Shown: one piece after another, positions 61,304 through 64,000 of the stretch | Numbering within the stretch: position 1 is the stretch's first letter | Layout: every line of letters begins with the position of its first letter | Assembly (NCBI GenBank): GCA_949287905.1 | Contig: CASEHX010000018.1 | Coordinates: forward strand, 153,496 to 217,495 | DNA from: an uncultured Olsenella sp. | Lineage (GTDB): Bacteria; Actinomycetota; Coriobacteriia; Coriobacteriales; Atopobiaceae | Direction of reading: 5' to 3' | DNA length: 64,000 nucleotides | Notes under the pieces: model-generated | Seen by the model: the letters and a program-made list of their open reading frames with translations, nothing else | Told to the model about the DNA's origin: nothing | Database searches by the model: none | Position numbers and translations under genes: made by a program

Positions 61304-61405
61304 GGGGTACCAATCTTTCTAGTCTGTGTCCGGCGGGCCGTGCCTCCCGCGGTGCAGGTATGATACTGGCAGCAAGGCCACCATCGCCTCGACGCAAGGA
61401 GCACC

Positions 61406-62887
61406 ATGTCGTTCTATCACAGCACGCGCTCGGAAACGAATTCCGTAACAAGCAAGCAAGCAATCCTCACCGGAATCGCTCCGGACGGCGGCCTCTACGT
61501 CTCCGACGAGCTTGGATCGACCAGGCTCTCGCTCGAGACGGTGTGCTCGCAGAGCTACCACCAGACGGCCGCCCTCGTCTTGGGCACGCTTCTGAGTGAC
61601 TATAGCGGCGAGGAGCTCACCCGCTGCGTCGACGCCGCCTACGGAAGCCAGTGGGACACCACGGCGGTCTGCCCCGTCACCCCGCTCGGCACGGACTGGC
61701 TGCTCGAGCTCTACCATGGCCCCACCTGTGCCTTCAAGGACGTTGCGCTCCAGATGCTCCCCCAGCTCATGGGCGTTGCTCGCGGAGCCAACGGCGAGAA
61801 GATCATGATCGTCACCGCCACCTCCGGAGACACCGGCAAGGCCGCGCTCGACGGCTTCGCGGGCGTGGATGGCATGGGCGTCACCGTGTTCTACCCCGCC
61901 GGCAAGGTCTCCGACATCCAGCGCCTCCAGATGGTGACCCAGCTTGGAGGCAACGTGGCCGTGTGCGCCGTCAACGGGACCTTCGACGACTGCCAGGGCC
62001 AGGTCAAGCGCGTCTTCGCGGACCGCGCGCTCGCCGAGCGCCTCTCCGAGCGCGGCGTGGTGCTCTCGAGCGCCAACTCCATCAACGTCGGCCGTCTCGC
62101 GCCTCAGGTCAGCTATTACTTTGACTCTTACGCGCAGCTCGTTCGCCGCGAGGCCATCCGTCCGGGGGACGAGGTCACCTTCTGCGTCCCCACCGGCAAC
62201 TTCGGCGACGTCCTCGCCGGCTACTACGCCAAGCGCATGGGCCTGCCGGTGCGCCGCCTCATCGTTGCCTCCAACGCCAACGACGTCCTCACGGACTTCC
62301 TCACCACCGGCGTCTACGACCGCCGGCGCGACTTCCACAAGACCATCTCTCCCTCGATGGACATCCTCGTGTCCTCCAACCTCGAGCGCCTGCTCTACTT
62401 CGCCTCAAACGGCGATTGCGAGCTCGTCTCATCCCTCATGGGCGACCTCGCCGAGAAGGGCGTCTACACCGTGCCCGAGAGCGTCATGGAAGAGATTCGC
62501 TCGGTCTTCTCCTGTGGCCGCGCCGACGACGCCGCGACCCGCGAGACGATCCTCAACACCTGGCGCGAGCTCGACGTCCTCATCGACCCGCACACCGCGG
62601 TCGCCAAGCACGTGCTCGACGCCACGCCGAACGACGGCACCGAGCGCATCTGCCTCTCCACGGCGAGCCCCTACAAGTTCTGCGCCGACGTCCTCTCTGC
62701 CCTGGGCGAGGTCACCGACGGCATGAACGGCTTCGCCTGCATGGACGCCCTCGAGAAGCTCACGGGCACCGTGGCGCCCCCGCAGCTCTCTGGCCTGCGC
62801 GCCGGCACGGTGCTTCACGACGACGTCTGCGACCCCGAGCGCGTGGGGGCCTTCGTCGAATCCGCCTGCGCGCGGGTGTTCCTGTGA
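61406..62887 (+). CDS. thrC: Threonine synthase
   Basis: A 493-residue PLP enzyme of the class with an N-terminal helical extension. YHSTRSETNSVTSKQAILTG starts it, the PLP Lys is in YHGPTCAFKDVALQMLPQ, and phosphate-binding VTATSGDTGKAALDGFAG is intact. It converts homoserine phosphate to threonine. The ATG 61406 follows GCAAGGAGCACC. thrB overlaps its stop. Confidence 0.96.
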   Translation: MSFYHSTRSETNSVTSKQAILTGIAPDGGLYVSDELGSTRLSLETVCSQSYHQTAALVLGTLLSDYSGEELTRCVDAAYGSQWDTTAVCPVTPLGTDWLLELYHGPTCAFKDVALQMLPQLMGVARGANGEKIMIVTATSGDTGKAALDGFAGVDGMGVTVFYPAGKVSDIQRLQMVTQLGGNVAVCAVNGTFDDCQGQVKRVFADRALAERLSERGVVLSSANSINVGRLAPQVSYYFDSYAQLVRREAIRPGDEVTFCVPTGNFGDVLAGYYAKRMGLPVRRLIVASNANDVLTDFLTTGVYDRRRDFHKTISPSMDILVSSNLERLLYFASNGDCELVSSLMGDLAEKGVYTVPESVMEEIRSVFSCGRADDAATRETILNTWRELDVLIDPHTAVAKHVLDATPNDGTERICLSTASPYKFCADVLSALGEVTDGMNGFACMDALEKLTGTVAPPQLSGLRAGTVLHDDVCDPERVGAFVESACARVFL

Positions 62888-63792
62888 TCGGGGCCGACGG
62901 CCGTGAGCGCCCCGTCGCGATCGTCCGCGTCCCCGCGACGAGCGCCAACGTCGGCGTTGGCTTCGACTGCCTGGGCATCGCGCTCGACCTCACGGCCACG
63001 TTTCTCATGACGCCTTCCGAGCGGCTCGAGATCGTGGGCTGCGAGGAGCGCTTCCGCGGCGAGGACAACCTCGTCTGGCAGAGCTACCTCGACGCCTGCG
63101 CGCGCCTCGGCGTGGAGCCCACGCCGCTTCACATCACGATCCTCTCCCCCATCCCGCTCTCGGGCGGTCTGGGCTCGAGCTCGGCCTGCGTGATCGCAGG
63201 CATCGCGGGCGCCATGGCCCTCTCGGCGGGGGGCTTTGACCGCGAGCGGGCCCTCGAGCTCGCCTGTGCAGACGAGGGACACCCAGACAACGTGGCGCCC
63301 GCTCTTCTCGGTGGGCTCGTGAGCTCCTTCGTGGACGGCGACAAGACCACCTCCACGCGCATGGACGTCGCGGGAAACCTCCGCTTTGTCGCCATCGCCC
63401 CTCCCTACGAGGTGCGCACGGCAGACGCTCGACGCGTCCTGCCCACCGAGGTCTCCCGTGACACGGCGGTCTGGCAGATGGGCAGGCTCGTCGCCATGGT
63501 GCGCGCCCTCGAGCTGGGGGACGCCGAGCTGCTCGGCAAGGCATGCCACGACCGGCTTCACGAGCCCTACCGAGCCAAGCTCATCCCGGACTACGAGGGC
63601 CTGCGCGTCGCCGCCCTGGGCGCCGGCGCCTGCGGGTTCATGATCTCCGGCTCCGGCTCCACGATGATCGCCGTGGCCGACGGCGACGAGGCAGCGGCGC
63701 GCGTGGCGGACGCCCTCTCCCAAACCTGCCCCGGGTACTGGCTGCGCACCCTCCCGGCAAACACCATCGGAACAACCGTCGAGGTCCACTAG
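62884..63792 (+). CDS. thrB: Homoserine kinase
   Basis: A 302-residue GHMP kinase: VRVPATSANVGVGFDCLGIA at the start, the ATP loop PLSGGLGSSSACVIAG (about 90-105) and the C-terminal GACGFMISGSGSTMIAVADG. It phosphorylates homoserine. The GTG start at 62884 overlaps the thrC stop (GTGA), so it is coupled. Frame upstream of it is thrC shadow. Confidence 0.95.
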   Translation: MIGADGRERPVAIVRVPATSANVGVGFDCLGIALDLTATFLMTPSERLEIVGCEERFRGEDNLVWQSYLDACARLGVEPTPLHITILSPIPLSGGLGSSSACVIAGIAGAMALSAGGFDRERALELACADEGHPDNVAPALLGGLVSSFVDGDKTTSTRMDVAGNLRFVAIAPPYEVRTADARRVLPTEVSRDTAVWQMGRLVAMVRALELGDAELLGKACHDRLHEPYRAKLIPDYEGLRVAALGAGACGFMISGSGSTMIAVADGDEAAARVADALSQTCPGYWLRTLPANTIGTTVEVH

Positions 63793-63806
63793 GCACACTC
63801 TCCCGA

Positions 63807-63938
63807 CTGACCGAGGGCGTCGCCATCGTCAAGAAGGCCGTCCGTCCCACGTGCGGCAGGCCCACCCGCGTCGGCCACGACGTCGACGACAAGGGCAACA
63901 AGGTCCGCGTGTGCAAGAAGTGCGGCGCCAAGTTCTAA
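63807..63938 (+). pseudogene. Orphan C-terminal fragment of ribosomal protein L24
   Basis: About 43 codons ending RPTCGRPTRVGHDVDDKGNK followed by VRVCKKCGAKF, which matches the C-terminal zinc-ribbon-like tail of bacterial L24 (uL24), where the usual text is 'CPKCGKPTRVGHKVddDGkKVRVCKKCG'. The main KOW domain is missing and there is no good start codon; CTG or GTC are the only initiators near the open part. No ribosomal gene follows. The first Cys of the ribbon is changed (RPTCG). It is probably a duplicated or left-over 3' end, not a functional protein. Confidence 0.65.
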
Positions 63939-64000
63939 GAGCCTGACCTGAGTTCCATCCGGGAGGCCCCCGGTTCATCTTCGAGAAGTGCGCTTCGCGA

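Overview
This 64 kb window is high-GC DNA, most likely from the chromosome of an anaerobic Coriobacteriia member (Olsenella/Collinsella-like Actinomycetota). That placement is an inference from the very high G+C at third codon positions, the fermentative gene set ([FeFe]-hydrogenase maturases HydEFG, NADP-type GdhA, PTS enzyme I, FruK), TTG/GTG starts, and protein families familiar from this class. No rRNA is present to confirm it.

Positions 1 to about 23.4 kb are the right-hand part of a temperate tailed phage; the left end lies outside the window. Almost all its genes run leftward. From the right end they read: tyrosine integrase (22.1-23.3 kb, rightward); a rightward, A/T-richer lysogenic operon headed by a CI/LexA-type repressor and ending in a probable toxin-antitoxin pair (19.4-22.0 kb); an operator region with four 18-bp sites; a Cro-like regulator; a long early operon of many small overlapping genes, including a recombination module (annealing-protein candidate, DUF1351, PD-(D/E)XK nucleases, HNH); a sigma-like late regulator; then terminase, portal, minor head protein, scaffold, capsid and connector genes in SPP1/HK97-like order. 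A 10-bp tandem repeat array, a -10-like box and a terminator lie between the late regulator and the terminase, which looks like the late switch.

From 23.4 to 31.5 kb the host genes are a TatD nuclease, a GT8 glycosyltransferase, the leftward tRNA-Leu-tig-clpP-clpX cluster, two decayed genes and a Fic protein. From 31.5 to 39.1 kb there are regulators and membrane proteins, a two-component system with a bacitracin/lantibiotic-type ABC transporter, and a PHP phosphatase. From 39.1 to 48 kb come carAB with an attenuator-like leader and a hydF-hydG-hydE-TM1266 maturation cluster. From 48 to 57.5 kb lie gdhA, tRNAs Gly, Pro, Arg, Lys (two) and His, a lipid kinase, a repeat-rich 690-bp gap, ptsI-fruK, a Nudix hydrolase, a secreted nuclease and a second Fic protein. 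From 57.7 to 63.8 kb the aspartate-to-threonine pathway is collected: asd, lysC and hom leftward, thrC and thrB rightward, followed by an orphan C-terminal piece of ribosomal protein L24.

Several repeat families punctuate the host DNA: a 27-31 bp palindrome (eight copies at seven loci), a 41-42 bp-period array at 51.4 kb, and a short dyad family at 51.3 kb. The most interesting candidates are the late-switch region, the four-operator immunity region, the toxin-antitoxin-like cassette in the lysogenic operon, the unassigned C-terminal domain on the minor head protein, and the palindrome family.
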